From NCBI GenBank assembly GCA_000482145.1, contig AUXH01000400.1:1-18232 (forward strand): a stretch of DNA of 18,232 nucleotides, given 5' to 3'. Origin of the DNA: Strigomonas culicis (taxonomy: Eukaryota; Euglenozoa; Kinetoplastea; Trypanosomatida; Trypanosomatidae). The notes under the pieces were generated by a model that had not been told where the DNA came from, did not search any database, and saw nothing but the letters and a program-made list of their open reading frames with translations. The number at the start of each line of letters is the position of its first letter. Positions within the stretch are counted from its first letter, which is position 1. The position numbers were made by a program, and so were the translations under genes. Below are positions 5,134-17,100 of the stretch, piece after piece.

Positions 5134-8100
5134 ATGTCCATTACTTCCAAGGAGCTTATCGCACTTCGACGTGCACACCTGCAGCAACGAGCACTAGAGG
5201 AAAACAGCAAGGCCAAGCAGACACCTGGGCCCACGTCCGCGCCCCCAGCTGCAAATCCTGCACCGCCGTCCGTCGCGGCTACGCTGCCTGCCGCTTCGAA
5301 AGGGCCTGCGGCGTTTTCGAGCTCCCAACGGACCCAAAATGGCGCCGCGGCCACGGAGAAAACACTGGCGGCGCGCCACCAGCCCAAGGTGCTAGCACCC
5401 GACGTTTTTATTCGCGGGGAGATCCCCAAGGAGGAGCTGGTGGGGCGCAAGCGGGAACGCTTTAACGCGCTGGGGTCGTTAGAGGAGCTCCTGGAGGAGC
5501 GCGGCATCCCTTCTGGTGCCGCCTTTCAAGCAGGAGGGTTCCACTCGCTTCTGCCACTGGAGGCGTTCGACGATGAAACATACGAGGAGCGCGCACCGAG
5601 GGTGTGGCAGTCTTATTTAGAAGAGCAGCGGGAGTCGCAGGATGAGGAAGAAGGCCTTCCGTGCCAAGCGTTTACACTGGATAGCGCACGGGGCCTCGCC
5701 ACCTGGTCAGCTGCGCGCGTCGTCGGATACGAGGAGCAGACGAACACATACATGGTGAAGCTGCTAGATGAGGACGGCGGTAGCGAGGACGTTGCACGGC
5801 GGTTGCCGCGCGTGTGCATTTGCTTCGACGTGGAGAACCCGACCCATTTTGCGGACCGGTTTAGGTCGGCCTACATGCGACGCAAAACGGCAGAGCACAT
5901 CATACGATCCAATCTCTATGTGGAGTGCATTCCCCCGGACGAGTATCAGACAGTCGACCCTGTTGTGCTGGAGCGCGTCAAGCAGATGGCGTTCAACACC
6001 CCCAAGTTGATGGAGGCCGAAAATCACTTAGACAGCCAGGTGGTGCTGAGTGAAATTCGCGCTGACTACAGCCGCAGCATGAACACGGACTTACTGGTGC
6101 ACACGGCACCGAACATAAGCCTTTCCAAGACAAACGATGACAATCTCGACGTGCCGTTCCCAGAAACACCGGAGGTGCCAACGTACGGCATTGTGCCACA
6201 GCCAGCCGGGCGCTTTGAGAGCATCCTGGCTTCCTTCCGTAAGGCTTCCTTCATGGTAGCGTCCGCGCCGCTCGTGCAGCTCCGCCGACAAATTAAGGAT
6301 GTGAACGACCGACTCCTCTCCCAGACAGTGTTCCTGCTGTGCAAGAAGTTGGAGGTGCTTCGGCCTCTGGGCGTCGTGACGTTTGATGATGTGCAGACAC
6401 TGTCTATCCGAGAGTGCTCGCAGTTTATGCGCGATAAGTGGGCCGAGCCTATTTACGAACTCGTCAAAACCACCCTCGATTCATTTTCCAAGAAGGACGA
6501 CGTCCACCTTTCGTACTACGTTATGGAAAGCTACGTGCACACAAAGACGCAGCACCTTCTTACCAGCATCAATTACGAAATGGAGGACACACTGCAGCAC
6601 ATGCTCAAGGGCGCGATTGAGGCCTTCACACGCATGTTAGAAGACAACGGAAACGTGAAGGTTGATATTCGCAGCTTCAACGATGTCCGCCTGGCGGTAG
6701 ATGACTTCCCAGCGCCCACCACGCCGTTTGGCTGCGACGAGCGTATCACGCGAACGTTCCTGGCGAAACCCAGCCACCAGTCGCCGCCCCTCTTCCGCAT
6801 TACGTTGGTGGAGCGCAGTCTAAGCAGTGAGACGCCCGAAGCAAAGAAAGACGAGGCGGTGAAGTTGCCGCTCGAGGAGGAAAACGCGAACAGCATAGAT
6901 GAGAATGCAGACGAAGAGCAGGAAGGATCGTTGAATAAGAAGAAGAGGGAAGGCAAGACCATCGAGAAGGAGGGCGTTTCCTTTTACTACAAGTCGGACA
7001 CCGAAGTCATCTCCACCATACTGAGCACATTGATTGGCCGCGCGATACATTTGCACTCTGACACGCGTACGGTGGAGCGACGCCTGTTTGACTTCTTGTA
7101 CGGCCCCACGACAGCTGTCATTCACGCGATCCCCACGGATGACCCTTTCGTGAAATCGTGTCAAGAGCGCCTGCAAGTGGTGCTGAGTCGCGTCGCGACT
7201 GTGATGGAGCGGTACCTAGACCTCTTCCAGGTGTACAACGAGATCGGGGATCTCGACATGGTCGCCTATATACACAACTTCAAGGAAAAGTTCCCTCGCA
7301 CGAAGGGCGTCGAGGCGGAGATACAAAAGTATGTGAACTTGCAGAGGGAGGTGTTGGACAATATACCGAACGAGGTGAACTTGGGTTTTGTTTGCATCGA
7401 CATGGTGGATTGCCGGCGTCGGTTGTCCAGCAAGTGTGGTAAAGTCGTGTCCCGCATCCTTGACGTCATGGCATCGCGCGCACTGGACAAGGAGAAGGAG
7501 ATCCACGAGAACTTTTGCGATATCCACGATACGCTGACCAAGCCTGTCAATACGCCGGAGGAGGTGGTGGCGACAAAGGACTACATCAAGACGATTCCGG
7601 AGAAGGTGTTCGAGCTTCAGATGGTGATCCAAGAGGTACGTGAGATCCACGATGTGCTCGACTTTTTCCACCGCGGTCTCAGCGACGATGAGTTTGACAA
7701 GAAGTGGCGCACCGTTGCCTGGCCGTCCCAGCTCGACGATACAATCAACACGCGTACATTGGAGCTGGAGGAGGTGAAACGGTCTCTTGTCGGCACGATG
7801 AATCGCTCGCAAGAACAGTTCGACTCCGATGTGACATTCGCGCAGAAGGTCGTGGAGACCTATGGCCAACACTGTAGCCTTGCACGCGCGTCTGAAACCG
7901 CCACCGACGTGCGAAACGTCCTGCAGCAGATCCAGCAGCTCCGTGAAAAAGCGAACACCTTCAATACCCACGAGTCGCTCTTCAACCTGGAAAAGACAGA
8001 CTACAATGCGGTGCATCAGCTGTCGACCGACTTTGAGCCGTACGCCTCGCTGTGGCTCACTATCGACCACTGGACGACGTCGCTGAAGGGATGGCAGGAG

Positions 8101-11100
8101 GCTGTCTTCAGCACCATCGATGCCGAGGACATGGAGCAGCAGGTGGTCGAGGATTACAAGGTGATCGGCAAATGCTGCCGTAGCACGCTCCTGTCGCCGG
8201 ACCTCATTGAGATTGCTGAAAGTGTCCGCGCGCAAATTGAGGAGTTCAAGCCGACGGTTCCGGTGGTCAAGTGCCTCCGCACGGAGGGCATGAAGGAGCG
8301 TCACTGGGAGCAGCTGTCCAAGGAGACGGGCAAGGAGGTGAACCCGCTCACCACGCTCACCTCGTTGGCCGATGTCGAGACGCTGGGCCTCATGTCCAGC
8401 GAGACGACCGTGCAACGCATCACCGAAATCGCGGCGCGCGAGTACCAGATTGAAATGGCCTTGGTGAGGATGAACACAGTCTGGGAGGGCTTGCGACTCA
8501 ACGCCAAGTCCTACAAGGAGACGGGCTGCTACATTCTGGGCAAGGATGTCATTGATGACACGCAGGAGACGCTCGATGATCAGGTGCTCACCACACAATC
8601 GCTCCTCTTCTCACCCTTCAAGAAGCTGTTCGAGGCGGACATCTCCAACTGGGAGGCCTCACTGACGCTCGTGCAAAACGTGCTGGACGAGTGGCTCAAG
8701 TGTCAAAAGTCGTGGCTGTACTTGGAGCCCATCTTTCAGTCGGAGGACATTGCGCGGCAGCTGCCTGCGGAGGACAAGCGGTTCCAGCAGGTGAACAAGA
8801 ACTGGAAGTTCTTGACCGCGTCCGCACACACGATCGATCTCATCATGCCGTTTTGCACGCAGACGGAGAAGTGCTTAGAGCTGCTGAAGGAGAACAATGA
8901 TTTGCTGGAGATGGTGGAGAAGGGGCTCAATCAGTACCTGGAGAGCAAGCGTGCTTCCTTTGCTCGGTTCTACTTCCTCTCCGACGATGAGTTGCTCACC
9001 ATCTTGTCCGAGGCGCGCGACCCGCAGAAGATTCAGCCACAGTTCCGCAAGCTGTTCGAGAACATCGCCAAGATTGACATGCGGCTACCGGACAACGAGA
9101 TGTTCGGCATGTACTCTCAAATGAACGAGTACATTCCGTTCATTCAGTCTGTGGCCCCGCGTAAGTACGTGGAGAGCTGGCTGACGGAAATCGAGAGCAT
9201 GATGAAGCTTTCCATCCGCGCGCAGCTCGAGAAGGGCGTGACAGATTTCAAGACAATGGACCGCGAGGCGTTCATTCTGCAGTCCCCCGGCCAGGTTGCC
9301 ATCGCGGTCAATCAGATCATGTGGACCTACGAGTGCGAGACCACGCTGAAGGAGCACGGATCGCTCGCGCCCTACGCGCCGACCGCGATGAAGAACCTCA
9401 TGGTGCTCGTGGAGACGGTGCGGAAGCCGCTGTCGAACTTGCAGCGCATGAACTTGAGCGGGCTCATCACGATCGAGGTCCACGCGCGCGATATCGTGGA
9501 GCAGCTCGCGAAGGACGGCGTCGACAGCGTGTTCGCCTTCGAGTGGGTCTCGCAGCTGCGCAGCTACTGGGAGAACAACGACTGCTTCCTGCGCCAGGTG
9601 GAGGCGCAGTTCCGCTACGGCGGCGAGTACTTGGGCAACACGACCCGTCTCGTCATCACGCCGCTGACGGACCGCATCTACCTGACCCTCACCGGCGCCA
9701 TGCACATGTTCCTCGGCGGCGCGCCCGCCGGCCCCGCCGGCACGGGTAAGACGGAGACGGTCAAGGACCTTGCCAAGGCGGTCGCGAAGCAGTGTGTGGT
9801 GTTCAACTGCCAGGAGGGTATGACCTTTGCGTCCATGGGTAAGTTCTTCAAGGGCCTTGCGCAGGCCGGTGCCTGGGCGTGCTTTGATGAGTTCAACCGT
9901 ATCGACGTGGAGGTGCTGTCGGTCGTCTCGCAGCAGGTGTCGTCGCTGCAAGAAGCGGCTCGTACGCGCCAGTATCGCATTCCGTTTGAAGGCACCGAGA
10001 TCGTGGTCGATCCGTCCTACTCAGTTTTCATCACCATGAACCCTGGTTACGCGGGCCGGACGGAGCTGCCGGATAACTTGAAGGTGCTCTTCCGCCCCGT
10101 GGCGTGCATGGTGCCCGATTACGCCATGATTGCCGAAATCCGACTCTTCTCCTTCGGTTACGCCGAGTCCCGCAAGCTGGCACAGAAGATGGTGGCCACG
10201 TTTCGCCTCAGCTCGGAGCAGCTCTCCTCGCAGGACCACTACGACTTCGGCATGCGCGCCGTGAACACGGTCATCTCGGCGGCCGGGTTGATGAAGCGGG
10301 AGCACCCGGAGGAGGCGGAGGACGTGCTGCTGCTGCGGGCCCTGCGCGACTCCAACGCGCCCAAGTTCCTGGACGAGGATCTTTTGCTCTTCGATGGTAT
10401 CATTTCGGATCTCTTCCCCGGCCTGCAGCTGTCGCCGTCCGACTACGGGGACTTTGTGGTGGTGATGCGCGAGACCGCGCAGGAAATGAACCTGCAGCCG
10501 ACGACGATGTTCATCAAGAAGTGCGTTGAGCTTTACGAGATGAGTGTCCTGCGCCACGGCCAAATGTCGGTGGGCCCCACCATGGGTGGTAAGACCTCCG
10601 CGACGCGTGTCCTGCAGGCGACCATGACCAAAATGCGGACTGAGAAGGAGAACGAGCGCTTTGCCGTCGTCAAGACGTACAGCTTGAACCCCAAGTCCAT
10701 CACCATGGCGCAGCTCTACGGTGGCTTTGACGACGTGACGGGCGAGTGGCGCGAAGGCCTCGTCGGTGAGCTGTTCCGCACAGCCGCGCGCGACACGACG
10801 GACGCGCGCCACTTGATCGTCTTCGACGGCCCCGTCGATGCTCTCTGGATCGAGTCCATGAATACGGTGCTCGATGATAACAAAAAGCTGTGCCTCATTT
10901 CGGGTGAGATCATCGCCATGACGCCGTACATGTGCTGCTGGTTTGAGGTGGAGGATCTGGCCGTCGCCTCGCCCGCCACCGTGTCCCGTGCGGGTATGAT
11001 TTACTTCCTCCCCGACACGTGCATTGGTGTGTCGAACTTTATCAAGAGTTGGCAGATGTATGAGCTTCCCTCGACGCTAGAGCCGTACAAGGAAGGACTG

Positions 11101-14100
11101 CAAGAGCTTTGTGAACGCCTGTTTCCCTCTCTCATTCAATTTGTGCAAACGCAGGTGACGGAGTACTCGCCCTCGGTGTGGCCCAACTTGGTGACGTCGT
11201 GCTTTAAGATCTTCTCATGCTTCATGGAGCCGTACACCCCCACGCGAACGTATGATGTGTCGCAGGAGATGCTGGACATGCTGCGCGAGAACTACCTCCA
11301 CATCCTTGTCTTCTCCATTGTTTGGTCGTTTGGTGTGACCGGTGACCGCCCGAGCCGCCAGAAGTTTGACAAGTTCTTGCGCGATGAGCTCCGCTTGCGA
11401 GGCGTGAACATTGAGCTGCCCGTCATTGGCTGTCTGCTCGATTATCAGTTCGTTCCCGAGGAGCGCGCGTGGGTCTCGTGGACGGAGCGGCTGCCGCCCT
11501 TCGCGGAGCATGTGACGACCGCGAACATGGCGGACATCATCGTGCCCACCGCCGACGTGGTGCGCTACAAGTTCATCAACCGGTTGCTGCTCACAAACTC
11601 GTATCACACGCTGTGCTGCGGCCCCACGGGCACCGGTAAGAGTGTGCTGCTGGAGCAGCTGCTCATGAGCGAAATGCCGAAGCAGTTTACGCCCATCTTC
11701 TTCACCTTCTCCGCCCGCACGAGTGCTAACCAAACACAGGATCTGATCTTTTCCAAGCTGGAAGTGCGCCGTCGTGCCACGCCGCAGATATGGGGTGCGC
11801 CGCTGAACAAGAAGTTCGTCGTGAAAATCGATGACATGAACATGCCCATGAAGGAGCAATACGGTGCCCAACCGCCGATTGAGATTCTGCGTCAGTTTAT
11901 GGACTACGGTGGCTGGTACGACCGCAAGACGCGCGAGTTCTTCAACATTGTGGACGTCATCTACGTGGCGGCGATGGGCCCTCCCGGCGGCGGCCGCAAC
12001 CAAGTTAGCAATCGCTTCCTTCGCCACTTCAACCAGATTGCCTTTCCCGAGATCGACGACGACAGCATGAAGCGCATTTACCTGTCGCTGCTGGAAAGCT
12101 ACTTTAGCGACTTTCCCGAGGACATCCGCGGTAAGGTGAGCACCATTGTGACCGCCTCAATTGATGTGTTTAATACCGTGTCCAAGGAGCTGCGCCCGAC
12201 CCCTGCCCGCCCGCATTACCTGTTCAATCTGCGTGACCTGTCCAAGGTAATGGGCGGTGTCATCTACGCGAAGCACAACACCGTCACGTCGGTGCATGCC
12301 CTCGCGCGGTTGTGGATACACGAGGAAAAGCGCACCTTTGCGGATCGTCTTGTGAGCACCAAGGACAATGAGTGGTTTGACGCGCTGTTGCAGAAGCAGA
12401 TCACGAAGCAGTTCAAGCTGGCGTACGACGAAGTGATGCCCCCTCAAAGCGAGGACAGCCCTTGCAAGGAGCTGCTCTTCTGCGACTTTGTGGGCCCCAA
12501 GACGGACCAGCGCACGTACACAGAGGTGACGGACTTCAACAGTCTTGTCAAGACGCTGGAGAAGCAGATTGAGGAGTACAATTCGCAGTCGGTGAGTAAC
12601 CACCTGAACCTTGTCATGTTTGCCGACGCGGTGCAGCATGTGTGCCGCATCTCGCGTGTGCTCGGGAAGCCCAATGGGCACGTGCTGCTCTTGGGTGTGG
12701 GCGGCTCTGGCCGGCAGTCGCTGTCGCGGCTTGCCGCGCACCTCTCCGAACTCGATTTGAAGCAAGTGGAGATTTCCAAGGGCTACACGGTCAATGCGTG
12801 GCGGGAGGACATCAAGGCCGTGCTGCGGCTCGTCGCCTTCAAGAACAAGCAGGTGCTCTTCCTCTTTTCGGACACGCAGATCGTCTTCGAGTCGATGCTG
12901 GAGGACGTGAACAACCTTCTCAACTCCGGCGAGGTGCCCAACCTTTTCCTCGGCACCGAGTTCGACGACCTGCTCAATGCGATGAAGCCCATTTGCCTAG
13001 CGGAGAACATTCCGTTGGATAAGGTGAGCGTGTTCGGCCGCTTTGTGCGCGGCTGCCGCGTCAATCTGCACATCTCGCTCTGCATGTCTCCGCTGGGCGA
13101 AGTCTTCCGCAGTCGACTCCGCATGTTCCCCTCCCTCGTGAACTGCTGTACGATTGACTGGTTTTCTGCGTGGCCGCATCAGGCACTGCGTAGCGTGGCC
13201 AAGCAAAACTTTTCGGACTTTGAACTCTTGACGACAAGTGAAGAGATTGAGGCATGCACAGAGGTTTGTGTGGACATGCATCTTTCCGTCGAGGAGTTCT
13301 CGAAACGCTTCCTGGAGGAGTGCCACCGCTACAACTACGTGACGCCGACTTCCTTCCTCGAGCTGCTGCGCACGTTCCGTGAGCTGCTCACGCAGCAGAC
13401 GACGGCGAACAACCAGACGAAGAACCGCCTGCAAAACGGACTGAAGAAGCTGAAGGAAACGGAAGACGCTGTGGCGGGCCTCCAGCAGACGTTGGCGGAG
13501 AATCAGCCCATTTTGCTGGAGAAGAATGAGGCCATTAAGAAGCTTGTGGCGGAGATGGACGTGCAGACTAAGTCGGCCGAGGAAACCAAGAAGGAGGCGG
13601 AGAGAGAACAGACGGCCGTGGCGGCGAAGCAGGCAGAGTGTGCGGGTATTGAAGCAGAGGCGCAGGAGCAGCTGTCCGAGGCGCTGCCCGAGCTGGACCG
13701 CGCCCTGGAGAGCTTGAAGAACCTCAAGTCGGCACAAATTACGGAGGTGTCTGGCTACAAGGCGCCCACGCCCGGTGTGATCATGACCATGCAGGGTATC
13801 TGCATTTTGTTTCAGATCAAGCCGCTCATGAAGGCGGCAAGTGCGATGGAGGAGAAGAAGGCGGACTACTGGGCCACGGCGCGTGAGCAGCTGCTGAGCA
13901 ACCCGAATCAGCTCTTACAGAAGCTCTTCAATTTCGATAAGGAACACATTCCGGAGAAGCTCATTCAGCAGGTAATGCCGCTTGTGTCGTCGGAGGACTT
14001 CACACCGAAGCGCATTGCGGGTGCGAGTCAGGCGTGTGCGGCCATGTGTCAGTGGACCCACGCCATGGTGCGCTTCCATCAGGTGAACAAGAAGGTGGAG

Positions 14101-17100
14101 CCGCTGCGCGCGCGCCTGGCGATTGCCCAAGCGGCGAACCACGAAGCACAGACGAAGCTGCAGGCAGCCGAGGCGCGCCTGGAGCAGGTCGCCCGCTCCC
14201 TGGAAGAGATGCAGCGGAAGAAGGAGAGCGCCGAGGAGGAAATGAAGGAGCTCGATGCGACCGTGAAGAACACTGAGCTGAAGCTCGAGCGCGCTGCAAT
14301 GCTGATTGATGGCCTCGCCGGTGAGAAGAAGAACTGGCTCAAGACGATCGAGGATATCACGGAGAAGCTCAAGTTCGTGACGGGCGACATGCTCGTCGCT
14401 GCCGGTCAAGTGGCTTACTGCGGTCCCTTCATCGCGTCGTACCGCAGGGACCTCTTGCTGAAGTGGCGGGATACGCTCAGCCAGAGATCGATGCTGCACA
14501 GCGACCAGCTCTCCGTGTTCCACTCGCTACAGGATCCCGTGCAGACGCGCGAGTGGGGCATCAACGGTCTCCCACAAGATCTGCTCTCTGTCGAAAACGC
14601 ACTCTTTCTCACCAATGCCCGTCGCTGGCCGCTCATGATTGATCCGCAGACGCAAGCCAACAAGTGGATCAAGCAGACGTACAAGGACTCGCTCGAGGTG
14701 CTGAAGCCGAGCCAGCGGGATCTCGTCAAGCGCATCGAGTACTGCATTCGCGCGGGGCGGTCCGTGCTGCTCGAGAACGTGTCCGAGGATATCGATGCGA
14801 GCCTCAACCCGCTGCTGGGTCGCCAGACCTTCTTTCAAGGTGGGACAGAGATGATCCGCATTTCCGATACGGCCATCCCGTGGAACGACAAGTTCAAGTT
14901 CTTCATGACGACCAAGCTGCCGAATCCGCACTACACACCAGAGGTGATGGTGCGGGTGACGCTGCTGAACTTCTTCATCACCCCGCAGGGCCTGGAGGAC
15001 CAGTTGCTCGGCGTGGTGGTCGGCCAGGAGCGGAAGGAGCTCGAGACGCGGCGCAGCGACCTCATCCAGAAGAACGCCTCGATGAAGGCGGACTTGGCGA
15101 ACATCCAAAAGACGATTCTGCGGAAGCTGGAGGAGGTGAAGGGCGACGTGCTCGATGACGTGGAGCTGATCGCGTACTTGAATGAGTCCAAGGAGAAGAC
15201 AGTTGAGATCACGACCAAGGTGGCGGAGGCGGAGGAGGCGGAGAAGGAAATCAACGACACGCGCGAGGAGTACCGGCCTGTGGCGCGCCACGCGGCGTGC
15301 TTGTACTTCTGCTGCTCGACGCTGTCAAGTGTGGACCCCATGTACCAGTACTCCCTCCAGTGGTTTGTCCAGCTTTTCATCGCCGGCATTGATCAGTCCG
15401 CCCGCGCGGATGAGCTCGAGAAGCGCCTGCAGAACCTGAACGAGTACTTCACCTATAGTTTTTACCAGAATGTGAGTCGCTCTCTCTTCGAAAAACACAA
15501 GCTCATGTTTTCCTTCTTCTTGTGCATACGGATTCTTCAGCAAGACAATGGTGTCAACGAGACAGAGTTCCGCTTTTTGCTTCAGGGCCCCACTGTGACC
15601 GAGAAGGCAACGGACAACCCGGACCCGTCGTGGATCGTCGCGTCGACGTGGAACGACCTGTGCTACCTTGCGAAGCACTTCAAGTGCTTCAATAACTTCA
15701 TTGAGCACTTCAAGAGCAACCTCAAGGCCTACCAAGAGCTCTTCATGAGTTCCAACGCACACACGCTGCCGCTCCCGGACGGCTGGACGGAGAAGATCAC
15801 GCCCATGCAGCACATGCTCTTCCTGCGGTGCCTGCGGCCCGACAAGCTGATGGAGGCCGTGCAGATCTACGTGACGCAGCAGATGGGCGAGCAGTTCATT
15901 CGCCCCCCTCAGTTCGACTTGCTGACCTCGTACAAGGATGCGACGGCCACCACACCGCTCATCTTTATTCTGTCGCAAGGTGCCGACCCCTACGAGGACT
16001 GGAAGAAGTTCGCAGAGACGCAGCAAATGAGCAAGAAGCTGTACGACATTTCACTAGGGCAGGGACAGGGGCCGCGCGCGGAGCGTATGCTGCAGGAGGG
16101 CATGGAGAACGGGGCGTGGGTGCTCTTGCAGAACTGCCACTTGGCCACGTCCTGGATGCCTAGTCTGGAGCGCGTCGTGGAGTCCATGACATCCGCGGTG
16201 CACCCCAAATTCCGTCTCTGGCTGACCTCCATGCCCAGCCCACACTTCCCTGTGGCGGTGCTGCAGAACGGCGTCAAGATGACGAACGAGCCGCCGAAGG
16301 GGATGCAGGCCAACGTGACGCGGTCTATTCTGAGCTACACAAATGACTACCTGGAAACGTGTAAGAAGACGGATGCGTTCAAGAAGCTCTTCTTCTCCTT
16401 CACCTTCTTCCACGCTCTCATCCAGGAGCGTCGCAAGTTCGGTCCGCTCGGCTGGAACATCGCCTACGAGTACACCTCCGGTGACCTTGGCTGCTGTGTC
16501 GATCAAGTGAAGATGTTCTTGGACAAGTACGACGAGGTGCCTTACAAGGTGATCCGCGAGCTGAGCGGCAACATCCACTACGGCGGCCGTGTCACGGATG
16601 ATTGGGATCGCCGCACGCTCAACACGCTGCTGGAGTCCTTCGTGTGTACCACGGTGATGACGGACGGCTACTGCTTTACTTCCCTCGACACGTACCAGTC
16701 CATCCCCGTCACGAATCAGAAGGGCTACGTGGAGTACGTTTCGCAGTGGCCCTTGAACACCCATCCCGAGACGTTCGGTCTGCACGAGAACGCCGACATC
16801 ACGTGCGCACGCGGCGAGACGTTCGACACGCTGGACGCCATTGTGAGTCTGCAAGGGGAGTCGTCGACCGCCGCGTCGGATGGCAAGTCCGCGGATGGGG
16901 TAGTGGAGGAGCTGGCGGCGAGCATTCAGGGTCGTGTGTCGCAGCCCTTCGACATCGACAAGTACCGTAAGAAGTACCCGACACGGTACGAGGACTCCAT
17001 GAACACGGTGCTTGTGCAGGAGGCGATCCGCTTCAACAAGCTCGTGACGACGGTGCACCAGTCGCTGGAGAGCCTTCCCCTGGCCATCAAGGGCGAGGTG

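Noticed and set aside
7216..8598. Long reverse-strand open frame (460 codons) inside the dynein gene
   Set aside because: It mirrors a strongly G/C-third-position coding strand, where antisense frames rarely meet stops. It has no family resemblance, and the + strand shows unmistakable dynein sequence.
15470..15540. Possible cis-spliced intron near a GTGAGT sequence in the dynein gene
   Set aside because: The frame reads through with the conserved FTYSFYQNVSRSLFEKHKLMFSF-type dynein block in place, and trypanosomatid genes almost never contain cis-introns.
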